Counted from the stretch's first letter, positions 15,348 through 23,492 are shown. The stretch is 24,877 nt of DNA from Methanobacteriota archaeon (GCA_018662715.1 JABJFP010000016.1:1-24877); one strand, 5' to 3'. The notes: generated by a model not told the origin, from the sequence alone. Made by a program: numbers and translations.

Positions 15348-16385
15348 TCAGTTTGACCGCTCAATATGGTGCTCAATCTTGACACCGTTCTTGACCATCA
15401 AAGAAAGCGCTCTGTCCAGAAACGCAGGGGGTAATTCTTCTGGTGAAAAGACTCCTGAGGGTAGAATCTCATCGTTTTCGCACAACGTGAGGGCTGTTGC
15501 TAGAGTGACAAGACCTGTTGTTCGGGCCATAGATGAATCGCCTTTGGACCCGCTGTCCTCAATCCGCCAAATGAAACGTTGAGTCTCATTTTCTGCCTTA
15601 ACCTCCATCCAGGTGAATTCATCTCTCGTTTTGTCAAGTGTCCAGGAGTCCAACAGTGCATCAAGGTCTAATTCTCCAGCATCTCGCTCGTCAATATAGC
15701 GCTGGATGTGTCCAGGCCAACGGACGGTATATTCTGACATATCCTCTGCTTTCATTGTAAAAAGAAGGGATCGGAGTCCGTCTGAAAGGAAGGCTTCCAT
15801 TGTTCCCTTTCCGCCAACTTCAATGAGATGCCGTTCTTCAAGCGCAGGGAGCGTTGCTACCTCTGAGTTTCTGACAATCCTTGCAGGGCGAGTATATTCT
15901 GCAATCACATCGGCAGGGGAAAACGGCGCCATATAGGACCAGTCATCATCAGGTTGAGACGGATTACCACCAACACGAATTTCCGCATTTGTGAAGGTTC
16001 CAAGTTTTGCCTGTGCTTCGGCGAGTAACATATTCGAAAGTCCAGGGGCAATACCAACATCCCATACGACGGTGGCGTTTGAGGCGATGGCGAGCTCTTG
16101 TAGCCGGTCGGGAGTTTCTTCCGCAAAAGAAAGGTCGACAACAGTCCTGCCAAGGCGAACAAGTATCTCTGTACATTCTCCGCCAATATTACCGGGCAAC
16201 ATGTTCACTACCAAACCATCTGGCAGTTGGTGAAGTCTTTGGCTAATGTCTCCAAGGTGCATAATGATGCCTTTCGTTGAGTTTGGCTTAATGTCGTAAA
16301 CGTGAACTTCGTGTCCTGCCTCAACCAAATGCCGAACAACATATGCTCCAACTAAACCGCTTCCGAGGCAATGCAATATTGTCAT
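15348..16385 (-). CDS. Saccharopine dehydrogenase-family oxidoreductase (lysine dehydrogenase-like)
   Basis: An NAD(P)-dependent dehydrogenase of the saccharopine/lysine-6-dehydrogenase family. The N-terminal Rossmann fold begins at once with HCLGSGLVGAYVVRHLVEAG (5-24, GxGxxG) and an acidic residue after the second strand (VYDIKP). Further family features: WDVGIAPGLSNMLLAEA (about 108-124), a domain with YMAPFSPADVIAEYTRPA, and GGKGTMEAFLSDGLRSLL. Length 345 is normal for the short members of the family. Substrate cannot be read from sequence; candidates are lysine, saccharopine or a polyamine precursor. It starts 6 nt after gshA and is one base from the next gene, so it belongs to the asnB-gshA block, hinting at modification of an amino acid or small peptide. 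Confidence 0.8.
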   Translation of the reverse strand: MTILHCLGSGLVGAYVVRHLVEAGHEVHVYDIKPNSTKGIIMHLGDISQRLHQLPDGLVVNMLPGNIGGECTEILVRLGRTVVDLSFAEETPDRLQELAIASNATVVWDVGIAPGLSNMLLAEAQAKLGTFTNAEIRVGGNPSQPDDDWSYMAPFSPADVIAEYTRPARIVRNSEVATLPALEERHLIEVGGKGTMEAFLSDGLRSLLFTMKAEDMSEYTVRWPGHIQRYIDERDAGELDLDALLDSWTLDKTRDEFTWMEVKAENETQRFIWRIEDSGSKGDSSMARTTGLVTLATALTLCENDEILPSGVFSPEELPPAFLDRALSLMVKNGVKIEHHIERSN

Positions 16386-16391
16386 TTGAGT

Positions 16392-17594
16392 TCACCGTTC
16401 AATGTTTGACTCTGCACCCATGGCGAGCATGCTCAGTTCTGCGAGGAGTGCATGCCAACCGTGTGCGTGTTCCCCGTACATGTGACCGGAGTTTGAGTAA
16501 TCCTCAAACCGTGCGCTTGGAGAATTAAGGTTATCCATGTCCGATTTTTTAGGATTGATTCTGTAAAACCATGCAGCGGCCTCACCGTCAACAAGGTACA
16601 CAACGGGTTCAACGGGTTCGCCTTCTTCGGTAAGCATCGAGGTGGGGATTCCTTCTTGGATGAGGTAATTATCCACTGCGGCTCCTCCTTTTGCATAACG
16701 AAGTTTGTTGATTTTGCGATTGGAGAGATTTAGTATTGCGTCTCCTGATGTCAATATCATGATTCCCAATCCATAGGTGCCGCGGTCGTTCTTCATGACT
16801 ACCGCAGGTTTTCTTTCGATTCCTAAGGCATCGTATCGTGATTGGATGTTTGCAATAAATGCATCAATCTCGCCAGCGAGTTTCGTACGGCATCCAACTT
16901 CAGTTAGGCATTTATCCTCCGAAACAAACCATTCTGGCATCAGGTGCCACGGGTCAATTTCAAGAATCTCTCCGATTTCATTGACGTACCCCTGCAAGCA
17001 AGCATAATGCTCGGATTTTCTTCGCTGGTGCCACCCCATCTCGGCAGGAGGAGATACATTAGGTGCGGTAAGTCCGGGAAGTTTGCCGTTCGTGAGGTCG
17101 TTATTCAAGAGAATGAGGTCAGGCTTTCCTCCTTCTATCGTTAAATCATCATCTCCGTTTAGAATCACTTGGTCAAGGCTTAGTGGGCCAGATATTCCCA
17201 TGAGGGAGCCGAGATCCTCAAGTTCTGGTGAACCAATTGTACATTTGAATCCGGCCATCTGGATCAATCGCTGAATTGTTGCAATGTTTTCAATATACCC
17301 TTGGTTCCGAGTATGGCTTTCAGGATAAATGTGTACCCACTTGCAATTTGGTTGTGTTCGCATGATGTGAGTTTTGAAGAGACTCGAAAGGACATCTAAG
17401 TCGTTCTCTGCCACGTTGTTGAATCCTGCAGGAAAATGGTTCGCATCAACTACACCGACTTTCCAGCCAGCGTCTCGGATGTCAACGCTTCCGTAGATTG
17501 GAATCGGTACTTCTTTTCGTTTTTTTGCCATCCAATCCGTAATTAATTCACGTTTGGATTCCAGTAGGGTGGTTAATTCGTGTACGTGTGTCAT
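16392..17594 (-). CDS. gshA: Glutamate-cysteine ligase, GshA family of the Thiobacillus/cyanobacterial-like ATP-grasp type
   Basis: This enzyme joins glutamate and cysteine with ATP to make gamma-glutamylcysteine, a low-molecular-weight thiol. The 400-residue protein matches the PF08886-type GshA in several blocks: YGSVDIRDAGWK (34-45), DANHFPAGFNN (50-60), PESHTRNQGYIEN (91-103), LILLNNDL (160-167), GWHQRRKSEH (187-196), and KNDRGTYGLGIM (268-279), followed by EPVVYLVDGEAAAWFYR. This type is unrelated in sequence to the GshA known from haloarchaea. No glutathione synthetase is seen nearby, so gamma-glutamylcysteine itself may be the end product. The ATG overlaps the asnB reading end (ATGA). 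The specific amine substrate is assumed from the family; in this operon a different amine is possible. Confidence 0.87.
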   Translation of the reverse strand: MTHVHELTTLLESKRELITDWMAKKRKEVPIPIYGSVDIRDAGWKVGVVDANHFPAGFNNVAENDLDVLSSLFKTHIMRTQPNCKWVHIYPESHTRNQGYIENIATIQRLIQMAGFKCTIGSPELEDLGSLMGISGPLSLDQVILNGDDDLTIEGGKPDLILLNNDLTNGKLPGLTAPNVSPPAEMGWHQRRKSEHYACLQGYVNEIGEILEIDPWHLMPEWFVSEDKCLTEVGCRTKLAGEIDAFIANIQSRYDALGIERKPAVVMKNDRGTYGLGIMILTSGDAILNLSNRKINKLRYAKGGAAVDNYLIQEGIPTSMLTEEGEPVEPVVYLVDGEAAAWFYRINPKKSDMDNLNSPSARFEDYSNSGHMYGEHAHGWHALLAELSMLAMGAESNIER

Positions 17595-19375
17595 GGCAAA
17601 ACCTCGGTGAGTAGGGTGCGGATATCTCCGCCCTTCTTGACTCTTCCACCATCCAAAAGGTGCATGGACTCGAATAGTCCAAGTCCTAGAGCCAATTCAG
17701 ACTGTCCTTTGAATATTGGAGAGAGGCTCTCATATTTTGCAACAAGTTGCTCTGTTTCAGATGAAAAATCATCAAGGAAGGTCTGCAACATCGTAGGGGA
17801 TGTTGCTCTCCCTGCAGGCATTTTTGGCCGTCTAACAATTTCTTTGGGTAGTCCAGTGAGGTCGGCAGCTTCCCGAAGAGCAGCTTTTTCTTCCAAATTC
17901 GATGGCAGTCTCCAATCCATTGGCAGGCGGTTTGCAGCCTTGAGATGAGGTGTTCCGAGGAAAGGAACACGAACTTCAAGGGAGTGAGCCATGGAATGTC
18001 GGTCAACTAGACGCAATTGAAAATTACTGAGTTGCCCGTGGTCCAATTCAAACTGGAGGAAGGTATCCAGGTTTTTTGCTTGTTCTTCAGGTCTTTGATG
18101 GGGTGAGAGCCATCCCTCTTCCCTCTCAAGGGGCCCGTTTTCAAGTGTAGCTTGGGTAGAATGGGGGAGTGATTGAAGACGTTGGCGTAGAAGACCTGCG
18201 TGCTGTGTGAGGTCTCTGTACCGAGGATAACCCGCATGCAATTCATCGGCGCCCTGCCCACAAAGTCCAACTTTGACCTTTTTCGCCATCGTTTCAAAGA
18301 GAGGTTGGAAGAACAGAACCGTTACGTCAAGATCTTCGCCGTGCCAGATCAAGTTTGGAAGAGCTCGCTCAAACGCATCGGGTTCGAGAATGTGCTGATG
18401 ATGGCGGAGGTCAAAATGCGAAGCGACAAGTTCTGCCGCTTTCCAATCAGCATTTTCCTCGCTTTCAGCCACTGTCCAACACTCCGGGACGGGTTGCTCG
18501 GCCCGAGAGGCTGCTTCTTGAGCGACCGCAGCCACGAGGCTTGAATCAAGTCCTCCCGACAAGACGATTCCGACTGGAACATCAGCCATCAATCGTTGTT
18601 GGACGCTGGAGACAAACGAATCAAGAAGAACCGGGGCTTGGGTTCTTGGATTCCATTCAGATTCTGGTTGTACCAGTTGATGTTTAATGACCGCTCTTCC
18701 AGACATGAACGCATTTCCATGTTCGTTTAGTTCCCATGTTTCCACGGTCCCAGGTTGTACTTGAGTCACACCTTTGAGTAGCGTAGTGGCGTCAAGTGGG
18801 TATTCCCAAACCATTCGCGCAGCAAGTGCAATATCATCCAGTTCGGGAACATGACGTTCATCAGCCCGTAGCGCTTTCACTTCACTAGCAAACAGGAGTG
18901 TTCCTTCCACTTCGGTTTTTACCATCGGTTTGATACCGAGCGAATCTCTTGCGAGAATGAGTTGTTTGTTTTGGGCGTCCCATAGTGCGATTGAAAACAT
19001 TCCATCGAGCTCTTTCAACCACGACGCGTGGTCGTTGGCGCTCGGCACAAGTTGGTTCGTTGCAAGGAACTGGTCGTGCAGTGCAAGAATAACCTCGCTA
19101 TCTCCAGATGTCGAGAAGGGATACTGGTTAAGTTTAGTGCGAAGTTTTCGATGATTGTAGATCTCTCCGTTCACGATGAGTGTACGCTCATTTGAACCAT
19201 GGATTGGCTGTTGGCTACCGTGAACATCAACGATTGCCAATCGTGTGTGACCGAAGGCAACATTGTCGTCCGACCAAACATTTTGCCCGTCAGGACCCCG
19301 ATGAAGTTGAAGTTGATTCATTCGTCTAACAACGGCGATATCGGGGTTGCCTAGCATCCCACCAATACCGCACAT
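17591..19375 (-). CDS. asnB: Asparagine synthetase (glutamine-hydrolysing)
   Basis: An amidotransferase that uses glutamine and ATP to amidate aspartate. The 594-residue protein begins MCGIGGMLG, so Cys2 becomes the N-terminal nucleophile once Met is removed. The glutaminase domain has HRGPDG (25-30), GHTRLAIVD (42-50), NGEIYNH (69-75) and SGDSEV (90-95); the synthetase domain has the pyrophosphate loop LSGGLDSSLVAAVA (272-285) and GQGADELHAGYPRY. No Shine-Dalgarno is seen before the ATG, and an AT-rich segment about 25 nt upstream could support a leaderless message. Its stop overlaps the gshA start by 4 nt. In that tight setting it could amidate a substrate other than aspartate, but ordinary asparagine synthesis is the default reading. 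Confidence 0.93.
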   Translation of the reverse strand: MCGIGGMLGNPDIAVVRRMNQLQLHRGPDGQNVWSDDNVAFGHTRLAIVDVHGSQQPIHGSNERTLIVNGEIYNHRKLRTKLNQYPFSTSGDSEVILALHDQFLATNQLVPSANDHASWLKELDGMFSIALWDAQNKQLILARDSLGIKPMVKTEVEGTLLFASEVKALRADERHVPELDDIALAARMVWEYPLDATTLLKGVTQVQPGTVETWELNEHGNAFMSGRAVIKHQLVQPESEWNPRTQAPVLLDSFVSSVQQRLMADVPVGIVLSGGLDSSLVAAVAQEAASRAEQPVPECWTVAESEENADWKAAELVASHFDLRHHQHILEPDAFERALPNLIWHGEDLDVTVLFFQPLFETMAKKVKVGLCGQGADELHAGYPRYRDLTQHAGLLRQRLQSLPHSTQATLENGPLEREEGWLSPHQRPEEQAKNLDTFLQFELDHGQLSNFQLRLVDRHSMAHSLEVRVPFLGTPHLKAANRLPMDWRLPSNLEEKAALREAADLTGLPKEIVRRPKMPAGRATSPTMLQTFLDDFSSETEQLVAKYESLSPIFKGQSELALGLGLFESMHLLDGGRVKKGGDIRTLLTEVLP

Positions 19376-19401
19376 GTATTGCGGTCACTGACTTTCCTTT
19401 T

Positions 19402-19421
19402 CAAGGAATGTTCAATCCTTG
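19402..19421. repeat. Inverted repeat between the 36-residue peptide gene and asnB
   Basis: CAAGGA-ATGTTCAA-TCCTTG is a 6-bp inverted repeat with an 8-base loop. On the minus strand it follows the small gene's TGA and a T6 run (19435-19425 region) and precedes asnB, so it could be a transcript end or an operator. Weak on its own. Confidence 0.25.
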
Positions 19422-19431
19422 GTTGAAAAAA

Positions 19432-19542
19432 TCACCAAAGTGGGTAACGGACCATTGTGATGGCAAGGAAAAGAATTGCAAGTCCAAAACCGACGTAGTA
19501 CGCAATTTGGGGCGGGTCATTATGTTGGGACTCATCTGACAT
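19432..19542 (-). CDS. 36-residue single-pass membrane peptide
   Basis: A short gene with the signs of a real one. The ATG at 19542 is preceded by GAGGAG at 5 nt, and the 36 codons read MSDESQHNDPPQIAYY (polar N-terminus), one membrane helix (about 15-32, VGFGLAILFLAITMV), and a short RYPLW end before TGA. It resembles in size and layout the tiny subunits found in respiratory or transport complexes, though no family is recognised. It lies 56 nt before asnB and 76 nt after the dolichol-kinase-like gene, with its own possible promoter. Confidence 0.6.
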   Translation of the reverse strand: MSDESQHNDPPQIAYYVGFGLAILFLAITMVRYPLW

Positions 19543-19575
19543 GGGCTCTCCTCGGTTGAAACCAAGAATGCCCCC

Positions 19576-19592
19576 CATTTGAATATGTTGAG
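19576..19592 (-). promoter_or_regulatory. Possible promoter before the 36-residue peptide and asnB block
   Basis: On the minus strand the segment reads CTCAACATATTCAAAT, a TATA-like ACATATTC centred near 19584. Normal spacing puts transcription start near 19557, about 15 nt before the ATG at 19542, leaving room for its GAGGAG ribosome site. Confidence 0.35.
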
Positions 19593-19618
19593 CAAAATCT
19601 ATGCTATTGATTGCTAAT

Positions 19619-20245
19619 CTACAACATCACTTGGGCAAAGGGTTCCAACAAAAGAATCAATGCAAGCGGTATGAGGAGCATGGTGGCGTTGTCGTCGATG
19701 TAACGCAACCGTGGCCATTCAGCAATCATGCAAACCGGAGCAAGAAGCAATGCAATCCATACCGGAGTGCCGAATTGCAGGGAACAGACGAGCCATATTG
19801 CAAGGATAACACCCGTTGATGCCAGCATCACTTGCTGCGTACCAATCCCCTTTCGTCGTAGTTCCCCCATGAGAGGATCTCCAAAAGCCAGTGAGACAAT
19901 CAATGGATAGGCATAGGCTTCATGCGGGACCAATAACAACACCATTCCGATGCTGAAAGCACCCCATGCAAGAGCAGATACTTGATTTGCTTCATAATCA
20001 CGTTGTCCAAAAATAGTGATTCCATATCGCAACCGGATACTTTCCGCAACAAGGGCAAACAAAACAACAGCTGCAACGATTTGGTTCAACTCCATGCTAA
20101 CTTTAGCGGCCACATCTTCTCCAAGGCCAAAGTAGAGGAGTGGTATCCCAGCCATGCTTACATGGATCACCCTACGGAGAATATGACCCTTCATTCCCCC
20201 AACCGAGGTATCAACTGGATTTGTTAGTTCAACTTGATCGCTCAT
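19619..20245 (-). CDS. Dolichol/phytol kinase-like integral membrane protein
   Basis: A 208-residue membrane protein with about six helices of the CTP-dependent polyprenol kinase/phosphatidate cytidylyltransferase-like group. Motifs: HILRRVIHVSMAGIPLLYFG near residues 21-40 (Arg-Arg...His opening helix), a short conserved loop SLAFGDPLMGELRRKGIG (Gly-Asp-Pro, near 117-134), and RLRYIDDNATMLLIPLAL near the C-terminus, matching the 'DDN.t.Pl' ending of this group. It would phosphorylate an isoprenoid alcohol in the membrane; an exact substrate cannot be read. The ATG at 20245 lies 5 nt after AGGGGA; a neighbouring ATG at 20248 is the alternative. It overlaps the end of the MeaB gene by 17 nt and is translationally coupled. 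Confidence 0.78.
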   Translation of the reverse strand: MSDQVELTNPVDTSVGGMKGHILRRVIHVSMAGIPLLYFGLGEDVAAKVSMELNQIVAAVVLFALVAESIRLRYGITIFGQRDYEANQVSALAWGAFSIGMVLLLVPHEAYAYPLIVSLAFGDPLMGELRRKGIGTQQVMLASTGVILAIWLVCSLQFGTPVWIALLLAPVCMIAEWPRLRYIDDNATMLLIPLALILLLEPFAQVML

Positions 20246-21140
20246 CATTGTCCCCTAACAGGATAGTCAATGCGTTCTCAATATCAATTGTCCCCTTTGT
20301 GAGAAGGTCAAGACATTCATTGTAAGATGGATGGGTTACGAGCCGGCGTTCATGGCTTGCGAGCAACCGCTCCCTCATTCGTGCCCGAGTGGCACGCCCA
20401 GATGCTTCAAGTTGAAGCAAGAGGTCTGAGGCCGCATCAATTCCGATTCCATGAAGGCCCGATGTCAGTAAGACAGGCGGGGCTTCACGCTGTCCTAGAT
20501 TGAAGGACTCTTGGAGTTCAGATGCATGCTTTTGCGCCCCATCAAGGTCCGCTTTATTGACGAGCACAGCGTCTGCCAATTCGAGTAAGCCAGCTTTTTC
20601 GGCTTGAATTCCATCTCCTCTGGCTGGCCCTTCTACCACGATGATGCGGTCCGCTACTGCCGCACATCTCAATTCGGACTGCCCCGAACCTACCGTCTCA
20701 ATGAGTACTCTATTCCAGCCACAAGCATGGAGAAACGAAGCCATATCTTCAACGATCAAAGGTACGCTACCTGATGCTGCTCTCGTTGCGATTGACCGAA
20801 CATACACGAGGTCTTTGATTTCCGGGTCGTCTACTGAAGTCATTCGTACTCGGTCACCAAGTAATGCACCTCCAGTTCGGGGTGAACTCGGGTCAACTGC
20901 TAACAAGGCGAGTTGATGTCCCTGTTTTGCCCATTGGGTCATCAATGCGTCGACCAGTACAGATTTCCCAACCCCCGGAGCTCCGGTAATGGCCATTGTA
21001 TTCCATGTTGATTTGTCGGTTTTTATCACTGAGGTTATTCCAGCGTCATCAAGAGTAAATGTGCCGTTTTCAATGGCAGATAAGACACGGGCAAGGGCTC
21101 GGCGTTCGCCGTTGAGCGCACGAGCAACTTCATCTTGCAT
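20229..21140 (-). CDS. meaB: Methylmalonyl-CoA mutase-associated GTPase MeaB
   Basis: A G3E-family GTPase chaperone that protects and reloads the B12 cofactor of methylmalonyl-CoA mutase. The 303 residues show the P-loop GAPGVGKS (53-60), the family block VDPSSPRTGGALLGDRVRM (82-100), ETVGSGQSE (about 149-157), and the guanine-specificity motif NKAD. The protein ends with a helical C-terminus used for dimerisation in the family. It begins 11 nt after the mutase B12-binding subunit gene, which fits its role, and overlaps the dolichol-kinase-like gene that follows. Older annotation calls this family ArgK. Confidence 0.95.
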   Translation of the reverse strand: MQDEVARALNGERRALARVLSAIENGTFTLDDAGITSVIKTDKSTWNTMAITGAPGVGKSVLVDALMTQWAKQGHQLALLAVDPSSPRTGGALLGDRVRMTSVDDPEIKDLVYVRSIATRAASGSVPLIVEDMASFLHACGWNRVLIETVGSGQSELRCAAVADRIIVVEGPARGDGIQAEKAGLLELADAVLVNKADLDGAQKHASELQESFNLGQREAPPVLLTSGLHGIGIDAASDLLLQLEASGRATRARMRERLLASHERRLVTHPSYNECLDLLTKGTIDIENALTILLGDNDERSS

Positions 21141-21151
21141 GTGAGGTCACC

Positions 21152-21598
21152 TCATGCCTTGGATTCCCAATGCCAGTCGTTTCCTTGGCCTACTCCAGCA
21201 TCGTTCATGCCGTTCGCATGTTGTATGAATTCAAGGATTTCAGAAGTTGGCGTACCGGGTCCAAAAATTGCTTTGATGCCTGCGCTGAAAAGTTCTGGTC
21301 GGTCTTCATGAGGAATGATTCCTCCACCAAAGACGATAACATCCTCAAGGCCTTCATTCACCAACAATTCGCACACTTTTGGAAAGAGATGGCTATGGGC
21401 TCCGGAAAGAGATGAAAGCCCTAAAAATCGAGCATCTTCATCACGCACGGTCTCGACAATTTGTTGTGCGGTCCGACGAAGCCCAGTGTAAATCACTTCG
21501 TGGCCAGCATCACGAAGGGTACGGGCGACAACCTTGGCTCCGCGGTCATGACCGTCCAAGCCAGGTTTGGCGACAACAATGCGTAGCGGTTGGGCCAT
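21152..21598 (-). CDS. Methylmalonyl-CoA mutase, small (B12-binding) subunit
   Basis: The cobalamin-binding half of methylmalonyl-CoA mutase as a separate protein, typical of archaea. In 148 residues: RIVVAKPGLDGHDRGAKVV (6-24) holds the DxHxxG motif (D15, H17, G20; H17 is the cobalt ligand), then LGLSSLSGAHSHLFP (about 59-73) and VFGGGIIP (about 88-95), the other B12-binding loops. The large catalytic subunit is not in this window, so it must be elsewhere. No Shine-Dalgarno is seen, and the message may be leaderless. The gene is divergent from the carboxyltransferase, with a 135-nt shared upstream region. Confidence 0.94.
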   Translation of the reverse strand: MAQPLRIVVAKPGLDGHDRGAKVVARTLRDAGHEVIYTGLRRTAQQIVETVRDEDARFLGLSSLSGAHSHLFPKVCELLVNEGLEDVIVFGGGIIPHEDRPELFSAGIKAIFGPGTPTSEILEFIQHANGMNDAGVGQGNDWHWESKA

Positions 21599-21733
21599 GA
21601 ACTGAGGAACAGGCGCCTCCCTATCAACACACCCCTTGGAGGGAACTTGAATCCGGGCTCAACCGCCGTTTTCACGGATTTACAAGAGCAACGCATAAGG
21701 GCGGCGTTTTCATCCATCCGAAGGGGGAAGTCC

Positions 21734-23287
21734 ATGTCAAGTACAGAAGACCGTCTAAAAGACCTCAGAAATCGGAAGTCTCGCAGTGAGGCCGGAGGAG
21801 GTCAAGCGCGGGTCGAAGCCCAACACAATCGCGGAAAAATGACTGCTCGTGAGCGTCTTGAAATGCTTCTTGATGATGGAAGTTTTCAAGAAATCGATGC
21901 GTTGGTTGAACATCGGTGTCGTGATTTCAACATGGATAAGAACGTGATTCCAGGAGATGGAGTCGTTACCGGACACGGCATGATTAACGGTAGAGAAGTA
22001 TTTGCTTTCGCTCAGGACTTTACTGTTTACGGAGGTTCCCTGGGTGAAATGCACGGGCTGAAAATCTGCAAAGTCCTTGATATGGCGCTCAAAACAGGGC
22101 GACCGGTTATCGGAATGAACGATTCTGGCGGGGCGCGAATTCAAGAAGGGGTTGCTTCGCTTGGTTCGTATGCGGAAATTTTCTTCAGAAATGTTAGAGC
22201 ATCCGGTGTGGTCCCACAGATCTCTGTAATCATGGGTCCGTGTGCAGGTGGTGCAGTGTATTCTCCAGCCATTACCGACTTTGTCATTATGGTTGACCAA
22301 ACCGCTCACATGTTTATCACCGGGCCGGAAGTCATCAAAACAGTCACCAACGAAGTCGTGTCCTTTGAGGATCTCGGGGGCGCTTCCACCCACGGTTCAA
22401 AATCAGGCGTGTCTCACTTCACTGCCTCCGACGATGAAGATGCCATTGCCATGGCTCGGGACTTGTGTGACCTGCTGCCTCAAAACAACCTTGAGCGCCC
22501 GCCTATCAAGAAAACCAACGACTCAAGAGACCGTTTGTGCGATGCTCTTGACAGTATCATTCCCGAAGATTCTTCGAAACCCTACAATGTCGTTGATGTG
22601 ATTACTGAAGTCCTCGACGACGGCGGATTCATGGAAGTTCAATCCGAATGGGCGCGGAACATCGTCATTGGATTTGGTCACCTGGACGGCAATACGGTTG
22701 GTATCGTTGCTAATCAGCCGCAAGTTTTGGCAGGATGTCTTGACATTGATGCGAGTGATAAAGCCGCTAGGTTTGTACGGTTCTGTGATGCATTTAACAT
22801 TCCCATCCTCACCTTTGAGGACGTTCCAGGGTTCTTGCCGGGGACCAATCAAGAATGGGGTGGGATCATCCGTCACGGAGCAAAACTTCTCTATGCTTTT
22901 GCAGAAGCCACTGTTCCAAAATTGACGGTCATCCTCCGCAAAGCCTACGGCGGTGCATACGATGTTATGTCAAGCAAACATATTCGGGGAGACTACAACG
23001 TGGCTTGGCCCAGTGCAGAGTTGGCAGTGATGGGTGCTGATGGTGCTGTTGAAATTATCCACCGTCGCCGTATTGCTCATGCACGAAATCCCGAGCAAGA
23101 GCGAGAACGCTTGACTGAAGATTTCAAAGATACCTTTGCTAATCCATACAAGGCAGCAGCACTCGGTTACCTGGATGACGTCATTGAACCGAACCAAACG
23201 CGTCAACGCCTATGCAGGGCACTTGCTATGCTCAAGGATAAAGAAGAACTTCGTCCTGCTCGTAAGCACGGAAATATTCCTTTGTGA
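21734..23287 (+). CDS. pccB: Acyl-CoA (propionyl-CoA) carboxylase, carboxyltransferase subunit
   Basis: Transfers carboxyl from carboxybiotin to propionyl- (or acetyl-) CoA in the cytoplasm. The 517 residues match PccB/AccD5-type proteins: GKMTARERLEMLLDDGSF near the start, MNDSGGARIQEGV, MGPCAGGAVYSP in the first crotonase-like domain, FEDVPGFLPG and RKAYGGAYDVMSSK in the second, and ADGAVEIIHRR near the end. I chose the ATG at 21734 (MSSTEDRLKDL), preceded by GGGGGAAG; the frame opens further upstream to 21590, but those 48 residues overlap the divergent mutase gene and do not look like the family. It heads a carboxylase operon with the accessory subunit and biotin carrier that follow. A 212-codon frame on the opposite strand is a shadow. 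Confidence 0.95.
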   Translation: MSSTEDRLKDLRNRKSRSEAGGGQARVEAQHNRGKMTARERLEMLLDDGSFQEIDALVEHRCRDFNMDKNVIPGDGVVTGHGMINGREVFAFAQDFTVYGGSLGEMHGLKICKVLDMALKTGRPVIGMNDSGGARIQEGVASLGSYAEIFFRNVRASGVVPQISVIMGPCAGGAVYSPAITDFVIMVDQTAHMFITGPEVIKTVTNEVVSFEDLGGASTHGSKSGVSHFTASDDEDAIAMARDLCDLLPQNNLERPPIKKTNDSRDRLCDALDSIIPEDSSKPYNVVDVITEVLDDGGFMEVQSEWARNIVIGFGHLDGNTVGIVANQPQVLAGCLDIDASDKAARFVRFCDAFNIPILTFEDVPGFLPGTNQEWGGIIRHGAKLLYAFAEATVPKLTVILRKAYGGAYDVMSSKHIRGDYNVAWPSAELAVMGADGAVEIIHRRRIAHARNPEQERERLTEDFKDTFANPYKAAALGYLDDVIEPNQTRQRLCRALAMLKDKEELRPARKHGNIPL

Positions 23288-23296
23288 GGTGAACGA

Positions 23297-23488
23297 ATGG
23301 CTGGAAAGGATGACGAATTAAGAATGGCAGCCATCGCTGCCGTCCTTGCAGCTACTCGCCAACAAGGCGAAGACCCGGCTGAAGTAGCCCGCCGTCCAGG
23401 CAAGGCTTGGTCACAAGATCACCGACGAATGGTCACTGGTCGTTCTTCGCTTATGCATGCACGAAGTCAACGCTCACCATGGAGGTAA
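23297..23488 (+). CDS. Small accessory subunit of the carboxylase (OadG/gamma-like, no membrane helix)
   Basis: A 63-residue protein between the carboxyltransferase and the biotin carrier. It reads like the soluble C-terminal part of OadG/gamma-type subunits: a helix with RMAAIAAVLAATRQ (9-22) then an AW...GR...M..R pattern (37-56). The N-terminal membrane helix those sodium-pump subunits have is missing, which fits a soluble carboxylase that simply needs an assembly peptide. GAGGTGA lies directly before the ATG, and the gene is 9 nt after pccB and 4 nt before the biotin carrier. The assignment is by position and a short pattern only. Confidence 0.6.
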   Translation: MAGKDDELRMAAIAAVLAATRQQGEDPAEVARRPGKAWSQDHRRMVTGRSSLMHARSQRSPWR

Positions 23489-23492
23489 TCAC

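Noticed and set aside
16602..16619. Tandem 9-bp repeat AACGGGTTC
   Set aside because: It simply codes for a repeated Glu-Pro-Val within gshA on the minus strand.
19401..19595. 64-codon minus-strand frame in the spacer before asnB
   Set aside because: The overlapping 36-codon frame has the ribosome site, promoter spacing and membrane helix; this one has none of these.
21590..21733. 48-codon N-terminal extension of the carboxyltransferase
   Set aside because: It overlaps the divergent mutase gene, is unlike the family, and a good ribosome site precedes the ATG at 21734.
21599..21733. Shared promoter between the mutase subunit and carboxyltransferase
   Set aside because: A regulatory region must exist here, but the TATA-like candidates (TTGATAGG, GATTTACAA) are too weak to list as features.
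21755..22393. 212-codon minus-strand frame
   Set aside because: It lies wholly within pccB on the opposite strand; the plus-strand product is unmistakable and the antisense product has no family features.
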